From the NCBI RefSeq assembly GCF_003970795.1, contig NZ_RWKW01000090.1, positions 1 through 64,000 on the forward strand: a stretch of 64,000 bases of DNA, given 5' to 3'. The position numbers and the translations under genes are program-made. The notes below the pieces were generated by a model. That model was not told the DNA's origin and did no database searches. It saw nothing but the letters and a program-made list of their open reading frames with translations. How positions within the stretch are numbered: the stretch's first letter is position 1; each line of letters starts with the position of its first letter. This DNA comes from Aquibium carbonis. Lineage in GTDB: Bacteria > Pseudomonadota > Alphaproteobacteria > Rhizobiales > Rhizobiaceae. Shown here in pieces: positions 56,971 to 64,000 of this stretch.

Positions 56971-57848
56971 GCGGGCCGCGCCCCCATCACGCGCTCGGTG
57001 ATGCGCCCGGCCAGCCCGACGAGGCTGACGAGCAGGATGGCGACGATCGAGCCGGCGACGAGGGCCGCGAACATGTCGATGGTCTGGCTGTAGTAGGAAC
57101 CACTGAGCAGCTTGGAACCGATGCCGGCCACCGCGCCGGTGGGCAGCTCGCCGACGATCGCGCCGACGAGGCTCGCGGCCACCGCGACCTTCATCGAGGC
57201 GAAGAGGAAGGGTACCGAGGCCGGCACCCGCAGCTTCCAGAACACCTGGCCGGCGCTGGCATTGTAGGTGTGCATGAGGTCGAGATGCATGATTTCAGGC
57301 GAGCGAAGTCCCTTCACCATGCCGACCGCGACCGGGAAGAACGACAGGTAGGTGGAGATCAGCGCCTTGGGGATCAGGCCGGTGATGCCGACGGCGGCCA
57401 GAACGACGATGATCATCGGCGCCAGCGCCAGGATCGGGATCGTTTGCGAGGTGATGATCCACGGCATCAGCGACCGATCCAGCGTCACGACATGGACGAT
57501 GCCGACGGCGATCAGGATGCCGAGGACGGTGCCGAAGGCAAAGCCGAGCACCGTGGACGAGAGCGTCACGGCGGCATGGTACACGAGGCTGCGGTTCGAC
57601 GTGACCTTCCGGAAGAAGGTGTTTTCGACAAAGTTGACCGCCACCTGGTGCGGCGCGGGCAAGGTCGGCTTGGGCTGGCTCATCGTCTTGACGACGAATT
57701 CCCAAGTGGTGGATGTCACGCCCGCCCGCCGGTCGAGATCGCGCTGGAACGGGGCATTCATGGCATAGGAACCGACATACCAGGCCACCACGATGGCGGC
57801 CAGGATGACGGTGACGGGGATGATCTTGTCGCGCAGACGGTCAGTCAT
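56967..57848 (-). CDS. ABC transporter permease
   Basis: Permease of 293 residues, BPD_transp_1 family, about six or seven helices. The first membrane segment (IIPVTVILAAIVVAWYVGSY) is followed by a roughly 65-residue periplasmic loop with SQPKPTLPAPHQVAV. The EAA loop is HTYNASAGQVFWKLRVPASV near 205-224. It overlaps the next permease by 4 bases. A 146-base gap with an inverted repeat separates it from the ATPase gene, larger than the other spacings in this operon, so an internal promoter or RNA processing site is possible. Confidence 0.87.
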   Translation of the reverse strand: MTDRLRDKIIPVTVILAAIVVAWYVGSYAMNAPFQRDLDRRAGVTSTTWEFVVKTMSQPKPTLPAPHQVAVNFVENTFFRKVTSNRSLVYHAAVTLSSTVLGFAFGTVLGILIAVGIVHVVTLDRSLMPWIITSQTIPILALAPMIIVVLAAVGITGLIPKALISTYLSFFPVAVGMVKGLRSPEIMHLDLMHTYNASAGQVFWKLRVPASVPFLFASMKVAVAASLVGAIVGELPTGAVAGIGSKLLSGSYYSQTIDMFAALVAGSIVAILLVSLVGLAGRITERVMGARPA

Positions 57849-57860
57849 GGCTGGCCTCGT

Positions 57861-57887
57861 TCCCCCTCCCCCTTGTGGGGAGGGGGA
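57861..57887. repeat. C-rich/G-rich perfect inverted repeat between ATPase and permease genes
   Basis: Perfect 11-base arms (57861-57871 and 57877-57887) around CTTGT. The form CCCTCCCC...GGGGAGGG is a common dispersed intergenic hairpin in rhizobial-type genomes. Here it sits inside an operon and could alter the ratio of ATPase to permease messenger. No T-run follows. Confidence 0.7.
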
Positions 57888-57994
57888 CGTCTAGGACGTG
57901 CTCCGGCGTCGACGTACCGCCAGACACAAGCGGAGCACCGAGGCCTTTCGTCCCCGTCGCGGCGCAGGCACTCTGGAGTAAGCTCCGAAGCCGC

Positions 57995-58798
57995 TCAATC
58001 CTCATAGGATTGCCCTGCCCTCAGGCCCTCGCGCACGCGGTGGGCGATGGCGAGAAACTCGGTCGATTCGCGGATGTCGAGCGGCCGCTCCTTCGGCAGC
58101 GTCGAATTGATGACGTCGGTGACGCGGCCGGGGCGCGGGCTCATGACCACGATCTTGGTCGACAGGTAGACTGCCTCGGGAATCGAATGCGTGACGAAGC
58201 AGATCGTCTTGTTCGTCCGTGCCCAGAGTTCGAGAAGCTGCTCGTTCAAATGGTCGCGAACGATCTCGTCCAGCGCACCGAAGGGCTCGTCCATCAAGAG
58301 CAGGTCGGCGTCGAAGGCGAGCGCGCGGGCGATCGAGGCACGCTGCTGCATGCCGCCGGACAACTGCCAGGGAAACTTCTTGCCGAAGCCGGTGAGATTG
58401 ACGAGGTCGAGCGTGCGCTTGACCCGCTCGCGCTGCTCAGCCGCGGAGATGCCCATGATTTCCAGCGGCAGCGCGACGTTCTTCTCGATCGTGCGCCAGG
58501 GGTAGAGCGCTGCGGCCTGGAAGACATAGCCATAGGCGCGACGGCGGCGCGCCTCTTGCGGGCTCATGCCGTTGACGGTGATGGCGCCCCCCGTCGGCTG
58601 TTCCAGATCGGCGATGACGCGCAGGAACGTCGTCTTGCCGCAGCCGGACGGGCCGATGAAGGAGACAAACTCGCCCTTGCCGATCTCGAGGTCGACGTTG
58701 GACAGGGCGTGGACCGGGCCGTCCCCCGTCTGGAACGTCAGGTCGAGCCCCTTGGCCGATATCACCGAACCTGCTGTCAAATCCGTCTGTGCCCCCAT
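57995..58798 (-). CDS. ABC transporter ATP-binding protein
   Basis: ATPase of 267 residues of the SsuB/TauB group. Walker A GPSGCGKTT near 44, Q-loop YVFQAAALYPWRT near 86, signature LSGGMQQRASI near 146, Walker B LLMDEPFGALD near 168 and VTHSIPEAV near 198 are intact. It is the first gene of the ATPase-permease-permease-receptor operon and is divergent from the cupin gene. Start ATG at 58798; an internal ATG is less likely given the DLTAGSVISAKGLDL lead-in. Predicted to power import of the pyrimidine-type substrate. Confidence 0.88.
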   Translation of the reverse strand: MGAQTDLTAGSVISAKGLDLTFQTGDGPVHALSNVDLEIGKGEFVSFIGPSGCGKTTFLRVIADLEQPTGGAITVNGMSPQEARRRRAYGYVFQAAALYPWRTIEKNVALPLEIMGISAAEQRERVKRTLDLVNLTGFGKKFPWQLSGGMQQRASIARALAFDADLLLMDEPFGALDEIVRDHLNEQLLELWARTNKTICFVTHSIPEAVYLSTKIVVMSPRPGRVTDVINSTLPKERPLDIRESTEFLAIAHRVREGLRAGQSYED

Positions 58799-58891
58799 GC
58801 CTGCTGCTGGCTGCCAGCCACTTTCGATGTCATCATAGAAGGGTCTTTTCCGCTCCGCAGCATGAGCGATGCAAAAACCGGAGGAAACCCG

Positions 58892-59308
58892 ATGTCATCT
58901 CCCAACACTCCGCGCCAATGCCGGCGCCTGCGCGCCGAAAAGACCTATGGCGGCAAGCAGGGCTTCGACTATTTCGAAGGCGTTGCGCGCGAGACGGTCG
59001 GCGCCTCGGGCATCTGCATGCACCTTTTGACGATCCCTCCGGGCGGCCGCGCCAAGGCCCACAAGCACGACAGCCACGAAACCGCGATCTACGTCCTGTC
59101 GGGCAAGGCGGTCATGTACTGGGGCGAACGGCTGGAAATCATGATGGAGACCGATGCCGGCGACATGGTCTACATCCCCGCAAACATGCCGCATTTGCCG
59201 GTCAACCGGTCGTCGGAGCCCGTCACCGCAGTCATAGCCCGCACCGACCCCAACGAGCAGGAAAGCGTCACCCTGCTGCCCGACCTGGAGGCGCAGGTGC
59301 CTGCGTGA
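58892..59308 (+). CDS. Cupin domain protein
   Basis: Single cupin of 138 residues. GRAKAHKHDSHETAIYVLSG near 52-71 is cupin motif 1 with the metal-binding His-His-Glu set, and GDMVYIPANMPHLPVN near 90-105 is motif 2 with the last His. No known activity. GGAGGAAA lies before the ATG at 58892; an ATG at 58863 is less likely. It is the only plus-strand gene in the pyrimidine locus and is divergent from the ABC operon. It may be a small metal-dependent enzyme or sensor for the locus. Confidence 0.82.
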   Translation: MSSPNTPRQCRRLRAEKTYGGKQGFDYFEGVARETVGASGICMHLLTIPPGGRAKAHKHDSHETAIYVLSGKAVMYWGERLEIMMETDAGDMVYIPANMPHLPVNRSSEPVTAVIARTDPNEQESVTLLPDLEAQVPA

Positions 59309-59337
59309 CAACGACCCTGCCCGGACGTGGCGAACCG

Positions 59338-59733
59338 TCATTCGCATGGCTCGACTTCGGCCCAGGGATTGCCGGCGGCGTCGGTCACGCGCCGGGTTCT
59401 GTCCTCGGGGTCCCACGGATCGCGAATGATCACGAGTTCGGCGGTCAGAACGTCCTCCCCTTCGTGCCCGCACAGAGCCGTGGCGACGGATGCGCCGTTC
59501 CCGCGCTGGACGGAGAGGAAGTCGCAACCCGTCACATAGCTCTCCAGTCCATCGGATTTGAGCACGAACAGCGAATCGTCGTCGTCGCGCGAGCCACCCT
59601 TGTGGTAGGCGCAGCCCGGCACATTGCCCCAGACGCCGGTTAGCCAAAGGGAATCCGCCGCAGGCGCGACCGCCTCTTCGGCGATCGCGTTCCACGTGGC
59701 CAGGCAGAAGACCGCGATGACGAGCGGTCGCAT
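59338..59733 (-). CDS. Small secreted protein of unknown function
   Basis: A 131-residue protein with a signal peptide over residues 1-18 (MRPLVIAVFCLATWNAIA). The mature part has four cysteines (about 41, 70, 88 and 130) that may form two disulfides, and begins with LTGVWGNVPGCAYHKGGSRD, a pattern seen in short periplasmic proteins that report on wall or matrix compounds. I do not recognise a family. It ends 30 bases from the cupin gene stop (convergent) and begins 6 bases after the dihydropyrimidinase stop, so it may be cotranscribed with that gene. Confidence 0.7.
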   Translation of the reverse strand: MRPLVIAVFCLATWNAIAEEAVAPAADSLWLTGVWGNVPGCAYHKGGSRDDDDSLFVLKSDGLESYVTGCDFLSVQRGNGASVATALCGHEGEDVLTAELVIIRDPWDPEDRTRRVTDAAGNPWAEVEPCE

Positions 59734-59739
59734 CCGCGA

Positions 59740-61191
59740 TCACACCCCGCTGGCCGGGATACCTGACCGCTCCACCTTGCGCGGCGCGACCAGTTCCTTC
59801 CAGGTCGACAGCGCCTTGCTGACGGCCATGAAGGGCTCCCGGCCGACGAACTGGCCATGGCCGGGCTTCGCCTGCACCGTGCCATTGTCGACGGCGATCT
59901 CGCCGCGCGTCAGCACGTATTTCGGCAGGCCTTTCACGGTGATGCCCTCGAAGACGTTGTAGTCGATCGCCGACTGCTGGCTGCCGGCCGAGATGGTCTT
60001 CGTCGCTTCCGGATCCCAGACGATCAGATCGGCGTCGGCGCCTTCGACGACCGCGCCCTTCTTCGGATACATGTTGAGAATCTTGGCGATGTTGGTGGAG
60101 GTGACGGCCACGAACTCGTTCATGGTCAGGCGACCGGTGCCGACGCCGTAGGTCCACAGCACTGGCAGCCGGTCTTCCAGTCCGCCGGTGCCGTTCGGGA
60201 TCCTGGTGAAGTCGCCGACGCCAAAACGCTTCTGCTCGGTGGTGAAGGCGCAGTGGTCGGTCGCCACCACCTGCAGCGAGCCTGCCGACAGGCCGGCCCA
60301 CAGCGAATCCTGGTGCTGCTTGTTGCGGAAGGGCGGGCTCATGACGCGCCGCGCCGCGTGGTCCCAGTCGGGGTTGGCATATTCTGTCTCGTCGAGGACG
60401 AGGTGCTGGACCAGCGGCTCGCCATAGACGCGCATGCCCTTCTGGCGCGCCCGGCGGATCGCCTCGTGGCTCTGCTCGCACGACGTATGGACGACATAGA
60501 GCGGCACACCGGCCATGTCGGCGATCATGATGGCACGGTTGGTCGCCTCGCCCTCCACTTCCGGCGGGCGCGAATAGGCATGCGCCTCGGGGCCGTTGTT
60601 GCCCTCGGCGAGCAGTTTCTGCTGCAGCGATGCGACGACGTCGCCGTTCTCGGCGTGGACCAGCGGCAACCCGCCGATCTCGGCGCAGCGCTGGAACGAG
60701 GCGAGCATCTCGTCGTCGTTGACCATCAGCGCGCCCTTGTAGGCCATGAAGTGCTTGAAGGAGGTGATGCCCTTTTCGACGACCTTCGGCATCTCGTCGA
60801 AGACCTGCTCGCCCCACCAGGTGATGGCCATGTGGTAGGAATAGTCGCAGCAGGCGCGCGTCGACTTGTTGGACCACATGTCGATGGCCTCGAGCAGCGA
60901 CTGGCCGGGCGACGGCAGGCAGAAGTCGACCACCATGGTGGTGCCGCCCGATAGCGCGGCGCGCGTGCCGCTCTCGAAGTCGTCCGACGAGTAGGTGCCC
61001 ATGAAAGGCATCTCCAGATGGGTGTGCGGATCGATGCCGCCCGGCATGACGAAGCAACCGGTGGCGTCGATCACCTGGTCGCCGGACAGGTTGGCGCCGA
61101 TCGCGGCGATCTTGTCGCCCTCGATCAGCACGTCCGCCTTGTATGTGCGGTCGGCGGTGACGATGGTTCCGTTCTTGATGACATTGGACAT
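59740..61191 (-). CDS. hydA: Dihydropyrimidinase / D-hydantoinase
   Basis: Cyclic amidohydrolase of 483 residues that opens dihydrouracil, dihydrothymine or hydantoins. Metal ligands are in GGIDPHTHLE (His56, His58), the carboxylated Lys152 of FMAYKG, His in VHAENGD near 181, VVHTSCEQ near 239, and Asp in VATDHCAF near 315. Product would be N-carbamoyl-beta-alanine, the substrate of the amidohydrolase encoded at 61602-62852. ATG at 61191. The mazF remnant lies upstream. The enzyme may be called PydB in rhizobia. Confidence 0.93.
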   Translation of the reverse strand: MSNVIKNGTIVTADRTYKADVLIEGDKIAAIGANLSGDQVIDATGCFVMPGGIDPHTHLEMPFMGTYSSDDFESGTRAALSGGTTMVVDFCLPSPGQSLLEAIDMWSNKSTRACCDYSYHMAITWWGEQVFDEMPKVVEKGITSFKHFMAYKGALMVNDDEMLASFQRCAEIGGLPLVHAENGDVVASLQQKLLAEGNNGPEAHAYSRPPEVEGEATNRAIMIADMAGVPLYVVHTSCEQSHEAIRRARQKGMRVYGEPLVQHLVLDETEYANPDWDHAARRVMSPPFRNKQHQDSLWAGLSAGSLQVVATDHCAFTTEQKRFGVGDFTRIPNGTGGLEDRLPVLWTYGVGTGRLTMNEFVAVTSTNIAKILNMYPKKGAVVEGADADLIVWDPEATKTISAGSQQSAIDYNVFEGITVKGLPKYVLTRGEIAVDNGTVQAKPGHGQFVGREPFMAVSKALSTWKELVAPRKVERSGIPASGV

Positions 61192-61255
61192 GGTGTTCCC
61201 CGTACTGACTTCAGTTATTCGAAAGGCTGTGCGTGATCGCACGCGAACGCTGGCT

Positions 61256-61585
61256 TCAATTCGGACCGAGCTGGAGGAAGAAGGTCAGCGCGGCGCCGAG
61301 GCGACGAATACCGGCCCCGGCAAGATGGCCGATCGGTCCGAACACTTTCGTCTTCAGATCAGTCTGCAACTTGTCGACCATCATGTCCGAAGGCAGCTTC
61401 AAACCGTTCTCGGCAGTCGGCTCCACGGCAACGCGTAAATACTCCCTGTTCAAGACGTCACTCGTAAGCGGACAAACCGTGACACCGTCCTAACCATCGA
61501 AGAGACAATCGGCCTGCACAACGATCGCCGGTCGGGCTTTCCCATAGTCACCCTTGCCAGAGACGAGCACCGGCGACCTATCTAT
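61256..61585 (-). pseudogene. Dead mazF/pemK-type toxin gene, no antitoxin
   Basis: One continuous frame of 110 codons, the normal MazF length, carries the whole family sequence: SGKGDYGKARPAIVVQAD near codon 9-26, DGVTVCPLTSDVL near 33-45 and VEPTAENGLKLPSDMMVDKL near 52-71. Codon 32 is TAG, and the codon at the start position (61583-61585) is ATA instead of ATG. Both lesions would abolish the toxin. No MazE-like gene precedes it; the amidohydrolase ends 16 bases upstream. It is an orphan remnant lying between the dihydropyrimidinase and amidohydrolase genes. Confidence 0.8.
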
Positions 61586-61601
61586 GCAATGCTTCGTCCC
61601 C

Positions 61602-62852
61602 TCACTCCACGATCCCCGCCGTCTCCACCACCGCGTGGAAGAGCACGTCGCAACCCGCCCGCGCCCAGTCCTTCGTGATTTCCTCGGCCTCGTTGTGGGA
61701 AAGCCCGTCGACGCAGGGGCACATGACCATCGCCGTCGGCGCCACGCGGTTGATCCAGCAGGCGTCGTGGCCTGCGCCCGACACGATGTCGATGTGCGAA
61801 TAGCCAAGCCGCTCGGCCGCGTTGCGAACCGCCGCCACGCAGCCTTCGTCGAAGGTCACGGGGTCGAAGTGCCCGACCGGTTCCACCTCGAAGCCGATGT
61901 CCAGCGCCTCGCAGATGGTGGCGATGCCGTGCTCGATGCGCGCGCGCATTTCGTCCAGGACATTCTGATGCGGCGAACGGATGTCGATGGTGAAGACGAC
62001 CTTGCCGGGGATGACGTTGCGAGAGTTCGGATAGACCTCGACATGGCCGACGGCGCCGACCGCGTCCGGCTGGTAGTCCATCGCGATCTCGTGGACGAGT
62101 TCGGTGACGCGGGCCATGCCGAGCCCCGCGTTGCGGCGCTTGGGCATCGGCGTCGAGCCGGTGTGGGCGTCCTTGCCGGTGAGCGTGACCTGCAGCCACC
62201 ACAGCCCCTGCCCGTGCGTCACCACGCCGATGTCGATGTCCTCGTCTTCCAGGATCGGACCCTGCTCGATGTGCAGCTCGAAGAAGGCGTGCATCTTGCG
62301 CGCGCCGACCTCCTCCTCGCCCTTCCAGCCGATGCGCTCCAGCTCGTCGCCGAAGCGCTTGCCCTTGGCGTCCTTCCGGTCATACGCCCAGTCCTGCTCG
62401 TGCATGCCGGCGAAGACGCCGGAAGCGAGCATGGCCGGGGCAAAGCGCGTGCCTTCCTCGTTGGTCCAGTTTGTGACCACGATCGGGTGCTTCGTCCTGA
62501 TGCCGAGATCGTTCAGCGTGCGGATGATCTCGAGGCCGCCCAGAACGCCGAGCACGCCGTCATACTTGCCGCCCGTCGGCTGGGTGTCGAGGTGGCTACC
62601 GACATAGACCGGGGCCGCGTCAGGATCGGTGCCCTCGCGACGGGCGAACATGGTCCCCATCTGGTCTACGCCCATGGACAGGCCCGCCTCCTCGCACCAG
62701 GTCTGGAACAGGCGTCGTCCCTCGGCATCCTCGTCCGTCAGGGTCTGGCGGTTGTTGCCGCCGGCAATGCCGGGGCCGATCTTCGCCATCTGCATGAGGG
62801 AATCCCACAAGCGGTCCGGATTGATACGCAGATTTTCGCCCGGTGCGGCCAT
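61602..62852 (-). CDS. Zn-dependent N-carbamoyl-amino-acid/beta-ureidopropionate amidohydrolase
   Basis: M20-family binuclear metal amidohydrolase of 416 residues. Ligands are in GSHLDTQPTGGKYDGVLG near 87-104 and NEEGTRF near 131; ELHIEQGPILE near 195 and SGAGHDACWI near 357 are the rest of the signature. It most likely splits N-carbamoyl-beta-alanine to beta-alanine, CO2 and ammonia; allantoate amidohydrolase and N-carbamoyl-L-amino acid hydrolase are close relatives. The dihydropyrimidinase downstream and the omega-aminotransferase upstream favour beta-ureidopropionase (PydC). AGAGGAC precedes the ATG at 62852. Confidence 0.9.
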   Translation of the reverse strand: MAAPGENLRINPDRLWDSLMQMAKIGPGIAGGNNRQTLTDEDAEGRRLFQTWCEEAGLSMGVDQMGTMFARREGTDPDAAPVYVGSHLDTQPTGGKYDGVLGVLGGLEIIRTLNDLGIRTKHPIVVTNWTNEEGTRFAPAMLASGVFAGMHEQDWAYDRKDAKGKRFGDELERIGWKGEEEVGARKMHAFFELHIEQGPILEDEDIDIGVVTHGQGLWWLQVTLTGKDAHTGSTPMPKRRNAGLGMARVTELVHEIAMDYQPDAVGAVGHVEVYPNSRNVIPGKVVFTIDIRSPHQNVLDEMRARIEHGIATICEALDIGFEVEPVGHFDPVTFDEGCVAAVRNAAERLGYSHIDIVSGAGHDACWINRVAPTAMVMCPCVDGLSHNEAEEITKDWARAGCDVLFHAVVETAGIVE

Positions 62853-62863
62853 GGATGGTCCTC

Positions 62864-63154
62864 TCAGTTCTTCAGTTCGGTCTCGACGAAGGACATCGTC
62901 TCGGTCCCGCCGTTGACGACGTTGTGCTCGACGCCTTCGTCGCGGCGATAGGTGGCGCCCGCGGGAAGATCGACGCGGCGCGAGCCGCCACCGGGCTCTT
63001 CGAGCAGGAAGGAGCATGGCGTCAGAGTCGTCACGACATAGTCCATGCCGTGACGATGCCAGCCCGTCTCCGCCCCCGGCACGAAGTCCCAGCGGGTGAC
63101 GCGAACCCTTGCGTCATCCACCAGAACCTCGTGGGTCGCTCTCGGGCGTGTCAT
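62864..63154 (-). CDS. Small cupin protein of the pyrimidine locus
   Basis: A 96-residue cupin. ETGWHRHGMDYVVTTLTPCS near 29-48 holds the metal-type His-x-His, and GVEHNVVNGGTETMSFVETE near 74-93 the second His. It is 4 bases after the aminotransferase stop and 11 bases before the amidohydrolase start, so it is inside the operon. Small cupins of this build often accompany catabolic amidohydrolases without known activity. Confidence 0.82.
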   Translation of the reverse strand: MTRPRATHEVLVDDARVRVTRWDFVPGAETGWHRHGMDYVVTTLTPCSFLLEEPGGGSRRVDLPAGATYRRDEGVEHNVVNGGTETMSFVETELKN

Positions 63155-63158
63155 GGGC

Positions 63159-64000
63159 CTACTCGACCTCGTTCAGCACGGTCCGCACGCAATCGATGAG
63201 CTCGTCGATCTGGCCCTTCTCGATGATCAGCGGCGGCGACAGCGCGATGATGTCGCCGGTGGTGCGGATCAGGCAGCCTTTCTCGAAAGCCTTCACGAAG
63301 GCCGAGAAGGCGCGCTTGGTCGGCTGGCCGGCGATCGGCGCGAGTTCGATCGCGCCGACGAGGCCGATGTTGCGGATGTCGATGACGTTGGGCGCGTCCT
63401 TCAGGGAATGCAGCGCTTCTTCCCAGTAGGGCGCCAGCTCGGCGCCGCGCGTGAGCAGGCCTTCTTCCTTGTAGGTGTCGAGCGTGGCGAGTGCGGCGGC
63501 GCAGGCGATCGGATTTCCCGAATAGGTGTAGCCGTGGAAGAACTCGATCATGTGCTCGGGGCCGGTCATGAAGGCGTCGTGGATCTCCTTCTTCACGAAC
63601 ACCGCGCCCATCGGGATGACGCCGTTGGAAACACCCTTGGCGGTGGTCATGATGTCGGGGATGACATCGAAGTAGTCGGCGGCGAACGGCGTGCCGAGAC
63701 GGCCGAAACCGGTGATGACCTCGTCGAAGATCAACAGGATGCCGTGCTTGGTGCAGATCTCGCGCAGCTTTTTCAGATAGCCCTTCGGCGGGATGAGCAC
63801 GCCGGTGGAACCCGCGACCGGCTCGACGATGACCGCCGCGATGGTCGAGGCGTCGTGCAGCGTGACGATGCGCTCCAGCTCGTCGGCCAGCTCCGCGCCA
63901 TGCTCGGGCTCGCCCCGGGTGAAGGCGTTCTTCGCCGGCAAGTGGGTGTGCGGCATGTGGTCGACGCCGCCGAGCAGCGTGCCGAACATCTTGCGGTTGG
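63159..64000 (-). CDS. Class III aminotransferase (beta-alanine:pyruvate type), C-terminal part
   Basis: PLP-dependent omega-amino acid aminotransferase, cut by the right window edge; about 280 C-terminal residues are visible. IAAVIVEPVAGSTGVLIPPKG near the visible residues 55-75, IFDEVITGFGRLGTPFAAD (PLP-contacting Asp) and TTAKGVSNGVIPMGAV with the Schiff-base Lys are intact. It should turn beta-alanine (the uracil breakdown product) plus pyruvate into malonate semialdehyde and alanine. First of the amidotransfer operon: aminotransferase, cupin, amidohydrolase, all within 11 bases of one another. Other omega-amine donors cannot be excluded. Confidence 0.9.
   Translation of the reverse strand, partial: NRKMFGTLLGGVDHMPHTHLPAKNAFTRGEPEHGAELADELERIVTLHDASTIAAVIVEPVAGSTGVLIPPKGYLKKLREICTKHGILLIFDEVITGFGRLGTPFAADYFDVIPDIMTTAKGVSNGVIPMGAVFVKKEIHDAFMTGPEHMIEFFHGYTYSGNPIACAAALATLDTYKEEGLLTRGAELAPYWEEALHSLKDAPNVIDIRNIGLVGAIELAPIAGQPTKRAFSAFVKAFEKGCLIRTTGDIIALSPPLIIEKGQIDELIDCVRTVLNEVE

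Overview
This is a GC-rich, gene-dense chromosomal stretch from an alphaproteobacterium, most likely a member of the Hyphomicrobiales (Phyllobacteriaceae/Mesorhizobium type). That reading rests on the betaine-lipid genes btaA-btaB behind a Pho box, an ArsR-methyltransferase regulator next to metF, rgt-like lipid glycosylation genes, and a pcaQ-pcaCHGB plus pobR-pobA arrangement. I see no rRNA, tRNA, CRISPR array, integrase or insertion sequence. The window cuts two genes: sseA at the left end and a class III aminotransferase at the right end.

Layout. 1-15 kb: housekeeping and lipid genes (sseA, patatin, btaAB, a serine hydrolase, GH25 lysozyme, a PLP decarboxylase with a small membrane partner, an EamA exporter, a 28-residue membrane peptide, the metF/SahR-like unit, tsaA-DUF2293, MOSC, a FabH-like synthase, a tam-like methyltransferase). 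15-25 kb: an intact ParE/RelB pair, ettA, a DEAD-box helicase, RNase T2, an NMT1-type ABC transporter, a lipase, and a decayed Phd-VapC pair. 25-31 kb: a CoA-transferase/TPP-enzyme pair, then a GT2/LAB_N/ArnT-type lipid glycosylation operon.

31-53 kb is an aromatic-acid island. Phenylacetate: paaABCDE, paaK, paaI, paaZ, paaX and a TetR regulator, with a cytochrome P450 placed directly before paaZ and an MNT-HepT toxin-antitoxin pair inside the cluster. Protocatechuate and 4-hydroxybenzoate: pcaQ, pcaC-pcaH-pcaG-pcaB, an MFS transporter, pobA and pobR, with a chemoreceptor beside them. A second ParE/RelB module with a broken toxin sits between pcaH and pcaG. The paa beta-oxidation genes (paaFGHJ) are not here and must be elsewhere.

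53-64 kb: a fatty acid desaturase, a cold-shock protein, then a probable reductive pyrimidine (or hydantoin) catabolism locus: ABC transporter, dihydropyrimidinase, carbamoyl-amino-acid amidohydrolase, cupins and an omega-amino-acid aminotransferase. A dead mazF gene lies between the two hydrolases.

The most notable pattern is five toxin-antitoxin-like loci in 64 kb, of which three have broken toxins; two retain long perfect inverted repeats that share the half-site ATACATG at different spacing. Other highlights are an almost perfect Pho box before btaA, a palindromic operator shared by the SahR-like gene and tsaA, a TetR-type palindrome between paaI and the P450, and an unlisted 28-codon gene with a strong ribosome binding site and terminator. 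I did not find a convincing large, wholly novel multi-gene system.
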